A program made the position numbers and the translations under genes. From positions 186,001 through 250,000 of the forward strand of contig JAGDZV010000003.1 in assembly GCA_049115495.1 (NCBI GenBank): a stretch of 64,000 nt of DNA, written 5' to 3'. The notes beneath the pieces were generated by a model, which worked only from the letters and a program-made list of their open reading frames with translations, did no database searches and was not told the origin of the DNA. This DNA is from JACPUW01 sp049115495 (GTDB lineage Bacteria; Bacteroidota; Bacteroidia; CAILMK01; JACPUW01). The first letter of the stretch is position 1, and every line of letters begins with the position of its first letter. Shown one piece after another: positions 1-7,278 of this stretch.

Positions 1-51
1 TACAATTAGCAGTAGAACTTTAATTACTCTCACCGGGTTGATTATTACCAT
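1..51 (-). CDS. atpB: ATP synthase F0 subunit a, N-terminal fragment (probable)
   Basis: A reading frame begins at an ATG on the minus strand (51-49) and runs off the window edge. An in-frame TAA lies two codons upstream, so this is the first possible start. The 17 visible residues (MVIINPVRVIKVLLLIV) look like a signal or membrane segment. Bacteroidota a-subunits commonly carry an N-terminal extension of this sort. The identification rests mainly on context: the two co-directional genes behind it are an AtpZ/AtpI-type small membrane protein and a four-helix membrane protein, which in this phylum precede the F0 genes. The visible sequence alone cannot prove the call. Confidence 0.5.
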   Translation of the reverse strand, partial: MVIINPVRVIKVLLLIV

Positions 52-123
52 TTCTTAAAAATCGGTGCAAATGTATGAGTATTCTAATTCTTAGCGTCTA
101 ATGAAAAGAGTTTTATTAACAAC

Positions 124-516
124 CTAGTTGTCTTCTCCATTTGTTTTGATATTAAGTTGCTTCAAAAGCCTCAATACTGACAGTCCTGTTGCAAAATAAT
201 ATGGAAACATAAAATGAACAATAGTAGATAATTTGTGCCACTGATAGGTTCTAATCAAAATGACTAAAACTGTTGCAAGCAAAACAAGTTTTACAAAACT
301 AAAAATCATGAATGCTTGGCCAATTTGCACTTTTGACTTTTTACTTAGCCAAGTGCTTGCTGTATTTAAACCATACCCCATGGCAAGAGAAATACTATAA
401 AAACCAAGAAGTATTGGTGCTTCAATTCTTAAAGGGGCATTGAGAATAAAGTTAATACCAAAATGAGCTATACCGAGTGCAAAAACTAGTATTGATGCAG
501 TTTTTGTGTTCATCAT
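124..516 (-). CDS. Small multi-pass membrane protein of the ATP synthase cluster
   Basis: The 130-residue protein has about four hydrophobic helices (roughly residues 8-26, 34-52, 68-88 and 98-116) and a short hydrophilic tail. Its ATG overlaps the stop codon of the preceding AtpZ-like gene in an ATGA arrangement, which points to translational coupling. A second ATG follows immediately, so the start may be one codon later. The position between an AtpZ-like gene and the probable atpB suggests the place filled by AtpI-like assembly factors in other phyla. I recognise no signature that proves this. It could help assemble the c-ring or be a lineage-specific accessory protein. Confidence 0.6.
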   Translation of the reverse strand: MMNTKTASILVFALGIAHFGINFILNAPLRIEAPILLGFYSISLAMGYGLNTASTWLSKKSKVQIGQAFMIFSFVKLVLLATVLVILIRTYQWHKLSTIVHFMFPYYFATGLSVLRLLKQLNIKTNGEDN

Positions 517-746
517 TTGGGTTTTAGGAAATCTTTAAGTGTAAGGTAGGTTGCAGAAAAAACGCCAAATAGTGATAAGGATATTGTAAACCAATTGGTG
601 TGCATCTCATATTTAGAATCTAAAAATGAGCCCAACCACGCACAAAATCCAATAATAACAGCCATTTGTATGGCAAGCGAAGAATATTTTGCAAAGCTAT
701 TAACTTGCTTTTGCGGCGACTTTTTCTTTTGATTGGCCATTGGCAT
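513..746 (-). CDS. AtpZ/AtpI-family F0F1-ATPase accessory membrane protein
   Basis: This 77-residue protein has a lysine-rich N-terminus followed by two transmembrane helices (about residues 25-42 and 52-69) joined by a short loop with acidic and basic residues. That is the usual form of the AtpZ / 'putative F0F1-ATPase subunit' family, which sits at the head of bacterial atp operons and is linked to ion transport or assembly of F0. The frame can start at ATG 746 or, two codons in, at ATG 740. Either start overlaps the 3' end of the bactofilin gene by 40-47 bases. The downstream overlap with the next membrane-protein gene (ATGA) indicates a single transcript. Confidence 0.7.
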   Translation of the reverse strand: MPMANQKKKSPQKQVNSFAKYSSLAIQMAVIIGFCAWLGSFLDSKYEMHTNWFTISLSLFGVFSATYLTLKDFLKPK

Positions 747-1137
747 TAGGTATTACCTTTTTAGAGATTTGGCCTTCTACAATTTTTAGGGTCTTACCAT
801 TTATAGTTGCTCCTGGGTCTGTTTTAAGCTGACCATAATTTAGTTCTCCTTCAAAATTGGCGGTAGCTTTTAAGTACATAAGCCCTTTTCCGTGCACAAT
901 ACCATTAATGGTTCCTTCAATTTCTGAATCGTTGCAGGTAATGGTGCCTTTTACATGTCCCTTCTCTCCTATCACAAGTTTTCCTTCGGCAGTAATATCA
1001 CCTTCAAAATGTCCATCAATTCGTAGTCCACCTGAAGAAACAAGTGTTCCTTTTATAGTAGTTCCTTGCGCAATATGATTTCTGGCATTTAAAGCATCAG
1101 AGTTTTGCTTTTTGCCATTATTTCCGAACATGCTCAT
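700..1137 (-). CDS. Bactofilin (polymer-forming cytoskeletal protein)
   Basis: The 145-residue protein has the bactofilin (DUF583) pattern: a short polar N-terminus, then a domain from about residue 20 to 120 built of short beta-strand repeats with regularly placed glycines (for example GLRIDGHFEGDI and KLVIGEKGHVKG) that form a right-handed beta-helix. It ends in a lysine/alanine-rich tail. Bactofilins polymerise without nucleotide and act as scaffolds for cell-wall enzymes. Here the gene follows an M23 peptidase by 21 bases, the same pairing known for CcmA with Csd1 and for BacA with LmdC, so local peptidoglycan remodelling is the likely job. The 3' end overlaps the next gene. Confidence 0.9.
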   Translation of the reverse strand: MSMFGNNGKKQNSDALNARNHIAQGTTIKGTLVSSGGLRIDGHFEGDITAEGKLVIGEKGHVKGTITCNDSEIEGTINGIVHGKGLMYLKATANFEGELNYGQLKTDPGATINGKTLKIVEGQISKKVIPNANGQSKEKVAAKAS

Positions 1138-1158
1138 TTTTCTGCTAGTTAGTTGATA

Positions 1159-2025
1159 TTAAAATACAATAAAATCTTCTGGGTCAACAGGGCTTCCATT
1201 AAGCCACAATTCAAAATGCAAATGTGGTCCAGTAGTAATTTCACCACTGTTGCCAATAATCGCAATCGTTTCGCCAGCTCTTACAAAAGTACCAACTTGC
1301 TTTAATAAAACAGAATTGTGCTTATATACAGACAAATAATTGTTTAAATGTTGTACAACTACTACATTGCCTGTGGTTGATGAAAACTCAGAAAAAATAA
1401 CTGTTCCATCAAGCACGGCCTTTACTGGCGCATCTTTTTCGGCAATTAGATCAACAGCAAAATGCTTAATTTCAGGATTAAAACCTTCGTTTATAATTCC
1501 ATTTACAGGTGGATAAAAGTGAATGTTTTCAAGATTCTTTTTAGCCTTGGGATTGCTTAGGCTATATGCATCTCCATCCATTTCTTTTCTAATGTTACTG
1601 TCTTCAGGCGAAACATAAAAGAGCCCATTTTCATCAACTTCTTTGGCTGGTGGGGTTATGTCTTTACTTTCATCTTCAGCATACTTATCATCTTGCCCTT
1701 TCATTATTAGTAGCTGACTTTCAATATACTGACTTTTTATTCGCAGATCAGTTTCAAGTGAATCCATTGATAAAAATAGCTGCTTTGTTCTTGCATCTAA
1801 AACAGGCGAGCTTTCAGGCTTACTAAGATAATTGTTAACTGGTGTATACAATAGTATAGTTAGACTCAATCCGAATGACAACATAAATATTACACTTAAT
1901 ACCATGAGCAATTGAATCCAATTGGCATTAAAGCTTGATATTTCTTCAAAATTTTCAGGGTTAATTATGTTTACCCTGTACCTATCTTTTAGAGTCGCAA
2001 AAAAACTTTGCTTGGGTTTATTCAT
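1159..2025 (-). CDS. Membrane-anchored M23 (LytM-type) peptidoglycan endopeptidase
   Basis: This 288-residue protein has a cytoplasmic N-terminus, one transmembrane helix at about residues 37-60, a charged and probably helical stalk to about 160, and a C-terminal M23 domain. The zinc and catalytic residues are in place: His188 and Asp192 (HFAVD, where the usual HxGxD glycine is alanine), and His268/His270 in HLHFEL. The enzyme should cut peptide cross-links in peptidoglycan from the inner-membrane side. It is first in the operon with bactofilin, which suggests the bactofilin positions it. Divergent promoter elements lie between this gene and the PorW/SprE gene. Confidence 0.9.
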   Translation of the reverse strand: MNKPKQSFFATLKDRYRVNIINPENFEEISSFNANWIQLLMVLSVIFMLSFGLSLTILLYTPVNNYLSKPESSPVLDARTKQLFLSMDSLETDLRIKSQYIESQLLIMKGQDDKYAEDESKDITPPAKEVDENGLFYVSPEDSNIRKEMDGDAYSLSNPKAKKNLENIHFYPPVNGIINEGFNPEIKHFAVDLIAEKDAPVKAVLDGTVIFSEFSSTTGNVVVVQHLNNYLSVYKHNSVLLKQVGTFVRAGETIAIIGNSGEITTGPHLHFELWLNGSPVDPEDFIVF

Positions 2026-2078
2026 TATGTGTTTTGCGTGCCTTAATAATTAAATACAGCCTAAATACTTATTTAAAA

Positions 2079-2099
2079 TACTTTTGCCTCTCAAAAGTA
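2079..2099. promoter_or_regulatory. Back-to-back -7 elements in a perfect dyad
   Basis: TACTTTTG (2079-2086) matches the Bacteroidota -7 consensus TAnnTTTG on the plus strand. Its exact reverse complement CAAAAGTA (2092-2099) gives the same element on the minus strand, with five bases between. The plus element would start transcripts near 2093 for the PorW/SprE gene. The minus element would start near 2085 for the M23-bactofilin operon. I do not see clear -33 TTG boxes. The same dyad could also form a short RNA hairpin or serve as an operator. Confidence 0.45.
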
Positions 2100-2130
2100 G
2101 TTATAAGCACTAATACATATTTATACGGTT

Positions 2131-4821
2131 TTGTTAAAGCATTACAATAGCAACATATACCTTAAGGTTCTACCACTTGTATTATTAATGGGTTGTGCAG
2201 GGTTTAGGGAGTCAAAACTTGGTAAGTTTCATAATAATATGACTGCTCGTTATAACGGGTATTTCAATGCAAAAGAGCTGGTTTTGGCCTCTAAGCATAC
2301 CGTTGAAGAAGCACATGAAGATGATTTTACAAAGGTTTTAGATGTTTACCGGTGGGGCAACGATGCCACTGGCAAGTCTCAGGCATCTACTATGGACAAG
2401 TCAATAGAAAAATGCAGTGAGGTAATTCAAAACCACGAAGGAAGCCAGTGGATTGACGATGCATATTTTACTGTGGCACAAGCCTACTTTTATAAAGCTG
2501 ACTATTATGCTGCAATAGATCTTTTTAAATGGCTTGCAAATGAGTACAAGGGAGAAGACATGGAAGCCAAAGCACGTATTTGGATTGTGAAAACTTATGT
2601 GCAAATGGAAAAGATCAATGACGCTCAAGCTTATATGAGTAACATTCAAAATGAAAAAAGGCTTTTTGAAGATTATAAAACTGAAATAGAGTTGGTAAAT
2701 GCTCAGCTTAAAATAGAGGCCAATAATACCACTGAAGCAGCACGAAGCTTGGAAAGGGCAATTCCGGAAATGAGCAATAGAAAAGAAAAAAACAGATGCA
2801 AGTTTATTTTGGCCCAGCTCTATGAAGAAATCGGATACAATTCAAAAGCACATGCTATTTACTTGGAGCTCTTAAGAAAAAATATGCCTTACGAGTTTCA
2901 ATTTCAAACTAGAATTAATGTAGCTAAATCAACCAACCTTAAGAATAAAGAAAATGCTGAAAAGGTGGTTAAAAGCTTTAAAAAGCTTCTCAGAGACGAT
3001 AATAATATTGACTATTTCGACAAAATTCACTACGAAATAGCCAATGTATATTTAGAGAGTGGAAACAAACAAAAAGCTATTGAGCATTACAAAATCTCCG
3101 CATTTTTGGGTAAAGACAATTTTAACCAAAAAGCCAATACATATTTAGCCTTAGGCGATCTCTATTTTAATGACGACAATTTTGAGCCTGCTGGTTTGTA
3201 TTATGACAGTTGTGCTAATGTAGTTCCAGAAAATCATCCAGAATACGAGAAGATTAAAAAGCAACAAGAAATATTAGGCGATTTAATCAAAAATCTAGCT
3301 ACCATTAAAACACAGGATAGTTTACAGCAATTGTCAAGTCTTGAAATTGAAGAAATAGAGAAGATTATTGACAAAAAGATTGTGGCCGATAGTATAGCCG
3401 CAGTTGCTGCTGCTGAAAAAGAAGAGCTCAGAAAGAAAAAAGAAGAGCTTATGAAAAATCTTAACGAAAGCAGCATTGCCAATGCACCAAATATGAGAAA
3501 TACGGGTGGAGACTGGTATTTTTATAACCCTGTTGCAATTGGAAAAGGTTTAAATGACTTTAGAAGAGAATGGGGCGGAAGAAAACTTGAAGACAATTGG
3601 AGAAGAAGTGAAAAACAGTATGTTTTTACAGGAGATGGCAATGAAGAAGACTCACTGGGCTTAGAAGAAGAAATTGACGATTCCCTCACAATCGCAGAAA
3701 ATGAAGACCCTGCGTTAACTCCCGAAATGCTTGAAAAATTGAATCAAATAGATGAATCAAAACGTATCTATTTTGATAACATACCTTTTTTACCCGCGCA
3801 AAAGCGTGCTTCAGACAACCTAATTACTGAAGCGCTATACAACAATGGGCTTATCTATTATGAAAAATTAGGTGATTTAAACTCTGCAGTAAAGAGTTTT
3901 AATATCCTTTTAAATGACTTTTCAGGAAGCAAGTTTGAAGCCGCTGCTCACTTCTATTTGTACAAGATATTCTTAGATCAAGGCAATGAAGAAGAAGCTG
4001 AGCTGCACAAAGAAATAATTCTAAAAGACTTTGCAAAATCACAGTATGCTACTCTGATTTTAGGCGGCGGAGATTTTGATGAAGTTAAAAACAACCCAAT
4101 GCTTGAGCGGTTGTACAATTTAGCTTACAGCTATTATGAACAGGGAAAATGCGATAGCGTAGCTAAAACGTATAGCACCGCAACACGCTCAGTTGATGAT
4201 AATTATTTGCGAGACAAATTCGAGTTCTTAACCACACTTTGTAATGGAAAAGGTCTTGATACAGATAGTTTCATTTACTTATTAAACGCTTACAGCAGCA
4301 CATACAGCACAAGTGAAACATCAAAAGAAGCAAGAAATCTGGCACGATATCTTGAAGCTTCTAAACCAAAACCACAAGAAAAAACTGATAGTACTGGCAA
4401 TGAAAATACTGAAGTTGGCGGCCCCCTTATCACAAAAGAGTTTGATTTTAGCCAAAGTACTGAAGGCGATTTTTATTTTATTATGGTTTCAAATGATGAG
4501 GAATTAAAAGTACCAAGATTAAAGAGTGAAATTGCCAATTACAATATTCTATATCATAGAAGCGAAGCACTTTCAATAAAATCTCTTGAATTTACAGATG
4601 GTGAAACGTTATTTTGGGTTAAAACCTTTCCTAGCTATGACAAAGCCATGAAGTATTATAACGGTATTACAACCGATGATGAGTTTAAGGCAAAGGTAAA
4701 AATCGACTCAGCATCAATGTTTTACATATCAACTGATAATTTCAAAATGTTGATAAGTGAACAAAATACAAGTGAATATTTAGAGTTCTTTGATTTGTAC
4801 TTCGTTAAAAAGGAAAACTAG
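2131..4821 (+). CDS. porW: PorW/SprE-type T9SS / gliding-motility lipoprotein
   Basis: The 896-residue lipoprotein has a signal peptide ending in a lipobox (LLMGC, Cys22). The conserved N-terminal stretch after it, around 'MTARYNGYFNA', is typical of the PorW/SprE family. It is followed by many TPR-like helical repeats, a charged segment near residues 400-450, and a second repeat block from about 570. Length agrees with known SprE (about 870). Family members sit at the outer-membrane face of the periplasm and support type IX secretion and gliding by linking the T9SS core to other envelope parts. Translation probably starts at TTG 2131, since no ATG or GTG precedes the signal peptide. Only two bases separate it from the PBP1A gene. 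Confidence 0.8.
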   Translation: MLKHYNSNIYLKVLPLVLLMGCAGFRESKLGKFHNNMTARYNGYFNAKELVLASKHTVEEAHEDDFTKVLDVYRWGNDATGKSQASTMDKSIEKCSEVIQNHEGSQWIDDAYFTVAQAYFYKADYYAAIDLFKWLANEYKGEDMEAKARIWIVKTYVQMEKINDAQAYMSNIQNEKRLFEDYKTEIELVNAQLKIEANNTTEAARSLERAIPEMSNRKEKNRCKFILAQLYEEIGYNSKAHAIYLELLRKNMPYEFQFQTRINVAKSTNLKNKENAEKVVKSFKKLLRDDNNIDYFDKIHYEIANVYLESGNKQKAIEHYKISAFLGKDNFNQKANTYLALGDLYFNDDNFEPAGLYYDSCANVVPENHPEYEKIKKQQEILGDLIKNLATIKTQDSLQQLSSLEIEEIEKIIDKKIVADSIAAVAAAEKEELRKKKEELMKNLNESSIANAPNMRNTGGDWYFYNPVAIGKGLNDFRREWGGRKLEDNWRRSEKQYVFTGDGNEEDSLGLEEEIDDSLTIAENEDPALTPEMLEKLNQIDESKRIYFDNIPFLPAQKRASDNLITEALYNNGLIYYEKLGDLNSAVKSFNILLNDFSGSKFEAAAHFYLYKIFLDQGNEEEAELHKEIILKDFAKSQYATLILGGGDFDEVKNNPMLERLYNLAYSYYEQGKCDSVAKTYSTATRSVDDNYLRDKFEFLTTLCNGKGLDTDSFIYLLNAYSSTYSTSETSKEARNLARYLEASKPKPQEKTDSTGNENTEVGGPLITKEFDFSQSTEGDFYFIMVSNDEELKVPRLKSEIANYNILYHRSEALSIKSLEFTDGETLFWVKTFPSYDKAMKYYNGITTDDEFKAKVKIDSASMFYISTDNFKMLISEQNTSEYLEFFDLYFVKKEN

Positions 4822-4823
4822 CA

Positions 4824-7271
4824 ATGTCCACTACCGAAAATCTTACTCCAGAAGAAGACAATTTTAATAATGAAGAAAACAAGCTAAACGAACATGAGAA
4901 GTTTGTTGAAGAGATGTTTTCTGACAATAAAGCAAAAGACCAAACCAATAAGAAAGAGAAAAAGAAAAGGCGCTTTGGTCTTTGGTTTTGGCTTTCTGTA
5001 GGAGCCTGGGCATCATTTTTAGGAGGCGTTATTGGATTTATTGTGCTTATAAATTCAATAAAAAGTGGCGCGTTTGGTGAACTCCCTACTGCCGATGTTA
5101 TTGAAAACCCTGAAAACCCTTTGGCTACTGTAGTTTATACAAATGATGGGGTGCCGCTAGGTAAATACTTTACTGAAAATAGAACTAATGTAACCTATGA
5201 TGAGCTTAGCCCACACTTAGTAAGTGCACTTGTTGCTACAGAAGACGAACGGTTTCATGGCCACGCAGGCATTGACTTTAAATCGCTCTTAAGGGTTGCG
5301 GTAAGAACTGTTTTAGGAGGAGACGCATCAGGTGGTGGAGGTAGTACAATAACTCAACAGCTCGCAAAAAACCTCTTTAAACTTAGAAAAGACTTACCTG
5401 ATAATCCTATGGTAATTAAGAAGTTTCAAGAATGGGTTATTGCAGTTCAATTAGAGAGAAAGTACACTAAAGAAGAGATTCTTACAATGTATTTAAATAC
5501 TGTAGAATTTCTTTATAATTCTTTTGGAATTCATGCGGCTTCAAAAACCTATTTCAACAAAGTTCCTTCAGAATTAAATGAAATTGAAAGTGCAGCCTTA
5601 GTTGGTATGCTTAAGGCAAACTACTTGTATAACCCTAAAATAAACCCTGAAAACAACAAGAAAAGACGTGCCGTTGTTTTTGCTCAAATGATGAAAAATG
5701 AGCTTATAACACCCGCTCAATTCGATTCATTAAAAGCTCAAGATCTTACACTCAGTTTTCAAGATGACAGTGACCACAACACAGGTTTAGCACCATATTT
5801 TAGAGAACAACTTAGAATGTTTCTATCAAAATGGCAAAATGAGACTGGATATAACATCTATAGAGATGGTTTAAAAGTATACACAACCCTTGACTCTAGA
5901 ATTCAAGAACACGCCGAAGAAGCTTTTCACAACCATATGAAATATCTTCAAAAGAACTTTTTTGAACACTGGGAAGGCAGAAGTTTACCTTGGGTAGAAG
6001 ATGCTTCACTTTATCAGCAAGTGAGGTATTCGTCAAGATACAACTGGTTAATAAAGCGCTGCCGTAAAAAGTATGATAGAAAGCCAACAGAAGAAGACAT
6101 TAAAAATGATTTTGAGAAGGAAATTAAAATGAAGGTATTTACATACCGAAATGATGCCCATGAAGTTGATACATTAATAAGTCCTTTGGATTCTGTGGCA
6201 TATTACAAGCACTTTTTACAAGCTGGTATGATGGCGGTTGAGCCAGGCTCTGGGCATATTTTGGCTTGGGTTGGCGGTATTAATCACAAGCACTTTAAAT
6301 ATGATCATGTAAACGTAAGGGCCAAAAATCAAGTTGGCTCTACATTTAAGCCATTTGTATACGCAGCCGGAATTGAAGCAGGTTATATGCCTTGTATTAC
6401 CGCACCAAATATTCCTGTAGTTTTTGATGATATTATTACGGGATATGACGAGAATAATGACCCAATTTATGGTACATGGGATGCGAAAAATTCTGATGGA
6501 AAGTACGGAGGTAAAATGAGTTTACAACAAGGAATGGCTACTTCTACCAACACCATAACCGCTTGGGTGTTGAAGCAAGTAGGTGCTCAATCAGCTGTTG
6601 ATATGGCTCGTAGATTTGGTGTTACAAGCCACTTAGAACCCTACCCTGCAATTTGTTTAGGCGTTTACGATGTTTCAGTTTATGAAATGGTTGGTGCATT
6701 TAATGCCTTTAACAACAACGGTTTATGGGTAGAACCAATATTCGTAACTAAAATTGAAGATCAATACGGAAATACTATTGAATCATTTGTACCCGAATCA
6801 AGAGAAGCTCTTGACCCCGCCATAAACTATGCAATGGTTAAGAACTTTGAAAAGGTAGTGCAACGTGGAACAGGTATGCGTTTAATTTCTTCTAATTACT
6901 ATAATATAAAAACACCAATCGGTGGCAAAACAGGTACGACCCAAGAAGGTGCCGATGGTTGGTTTATTGGTTTTGAACCAGGTATAACAGCCGGTATTTG
7001 GGTAGGCGGCGAAGAAAGAAAAGTTGCTTTTAGAGACATGCGCTTTGGGCAGGGTGCTAGATTGGCCATGCCAATTTTTGGCGACTTTATGGTAGCTATT
7101 AATGAAGATGAAAATTTGAATTACGGAGAAATTGAAGAATGGCCTAAACCAAAATCAACAAACATTCCAAATACTGATTGCGAGTTTTATAAAATTCCAG
7201 ATCCTGACGAAGAAGAAGGTGACGGTGGTTTAGATGCTGATGAAGAAAGACCTGGTTTTGGATTGAGATAA
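4824..7271 (+). CDS. mrcA: Class A penicillin-binding protein 1A (bifunctional)
   Basis: The 815-residue enzyme has a charged cytoplasmic N-terminus, a transmembrane helix (about 53-77), a GT51 glycosyltransferase domain and a transpeptidase domain. GT motifs are intact: catalytic Glu140 in EDERFHGHAG and the GGSTITQQLAKN motif. Transpeptidase motifs are intact too: Ser506 in STFK, S574-T-N, and K702 in KTGTT. It polymerises lipid II and cross-links glycan strands outside the inner membrane. An acidic C-terminal tail is present. It is embedded in a transcription unit with the PorW/SprE gene upstream and a degenerate paralogue seven bases downstream. Confidence 0.95.
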   Translation: MSTTENLTPEEDNFNNEENKLNEHEKFVEEMFSDNKAKDQTNKKEKKKRRFGLWFWLSVGAWASFLGGVIGFIVLINSIKSGAFGELPTADVIENPENPLATVVYTNDGVPLGKYFTENRTNVTYDELSPHLVSALVATEDERFHGHAGIDFKSLLRVAVRTVLGGDASGGGGSTITQQLAKNLFKLRKDLPDNPMVIKKFQEWVIAVQLERKYTKEEILTMYLNTVEFLYNSFGIHAASKTYFNKVPSELNEIESAALVGMLKANYLYNPKINPENNKKRRAVVFAQMMKNELITPAQFDSLKAQDLTLSFQDDSDHNTGLAPYFREQLRMFLSKWQNETGYNIYRDGLKVYTTLDSRIQEHAEEAFHNHMKYLQKNFFEHWEGRSLPWVEDASLYQQVRYSSRYNWLIKRCRKKYDRKPTEEDIKNDFEKEIKMKVFTYRNDAHEVDTLISPLDSVAYYKHFLQAGMMAVEPGSGHILAWVGGINHKHFKYDHVNVRAKNQVGSTFKPFVYAAGIEAGYMPCITAPNIPVVFDDIITGYDENNDPIYGTWDAKNSDGKYGGKMSLQQGMATSTNTITAWVLKQVGAQSAVDMARRFGVTSHLEPYPAICLGVYDVSVYEMVGAFNAFNNNGLWVEPIFVTKIEDQYGNTIESFVPESREALDPAINYAMVKNFEKVVQRGTGMRLISSNYYNIKTPIGGKTGTTQEGADGWFIGFEPGITAGIWVGGEERKVAFRDMRFGQGARLAMPIFGDFMVAINEDENLNYGEIEEWPKPKSTNIPNTDCEFYKIPDPDEEEGDGGLDADEERPGFGLR

Positions 7272-7278
7272 GATTAAA

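Noticed and set aside
857..1078. Plus-strand frame opposite bactofilin
   Set aside because: It is a shadow of the bactofilin gene, without domain features or a start signal. The same holds for many other short frames opposite the large genes.
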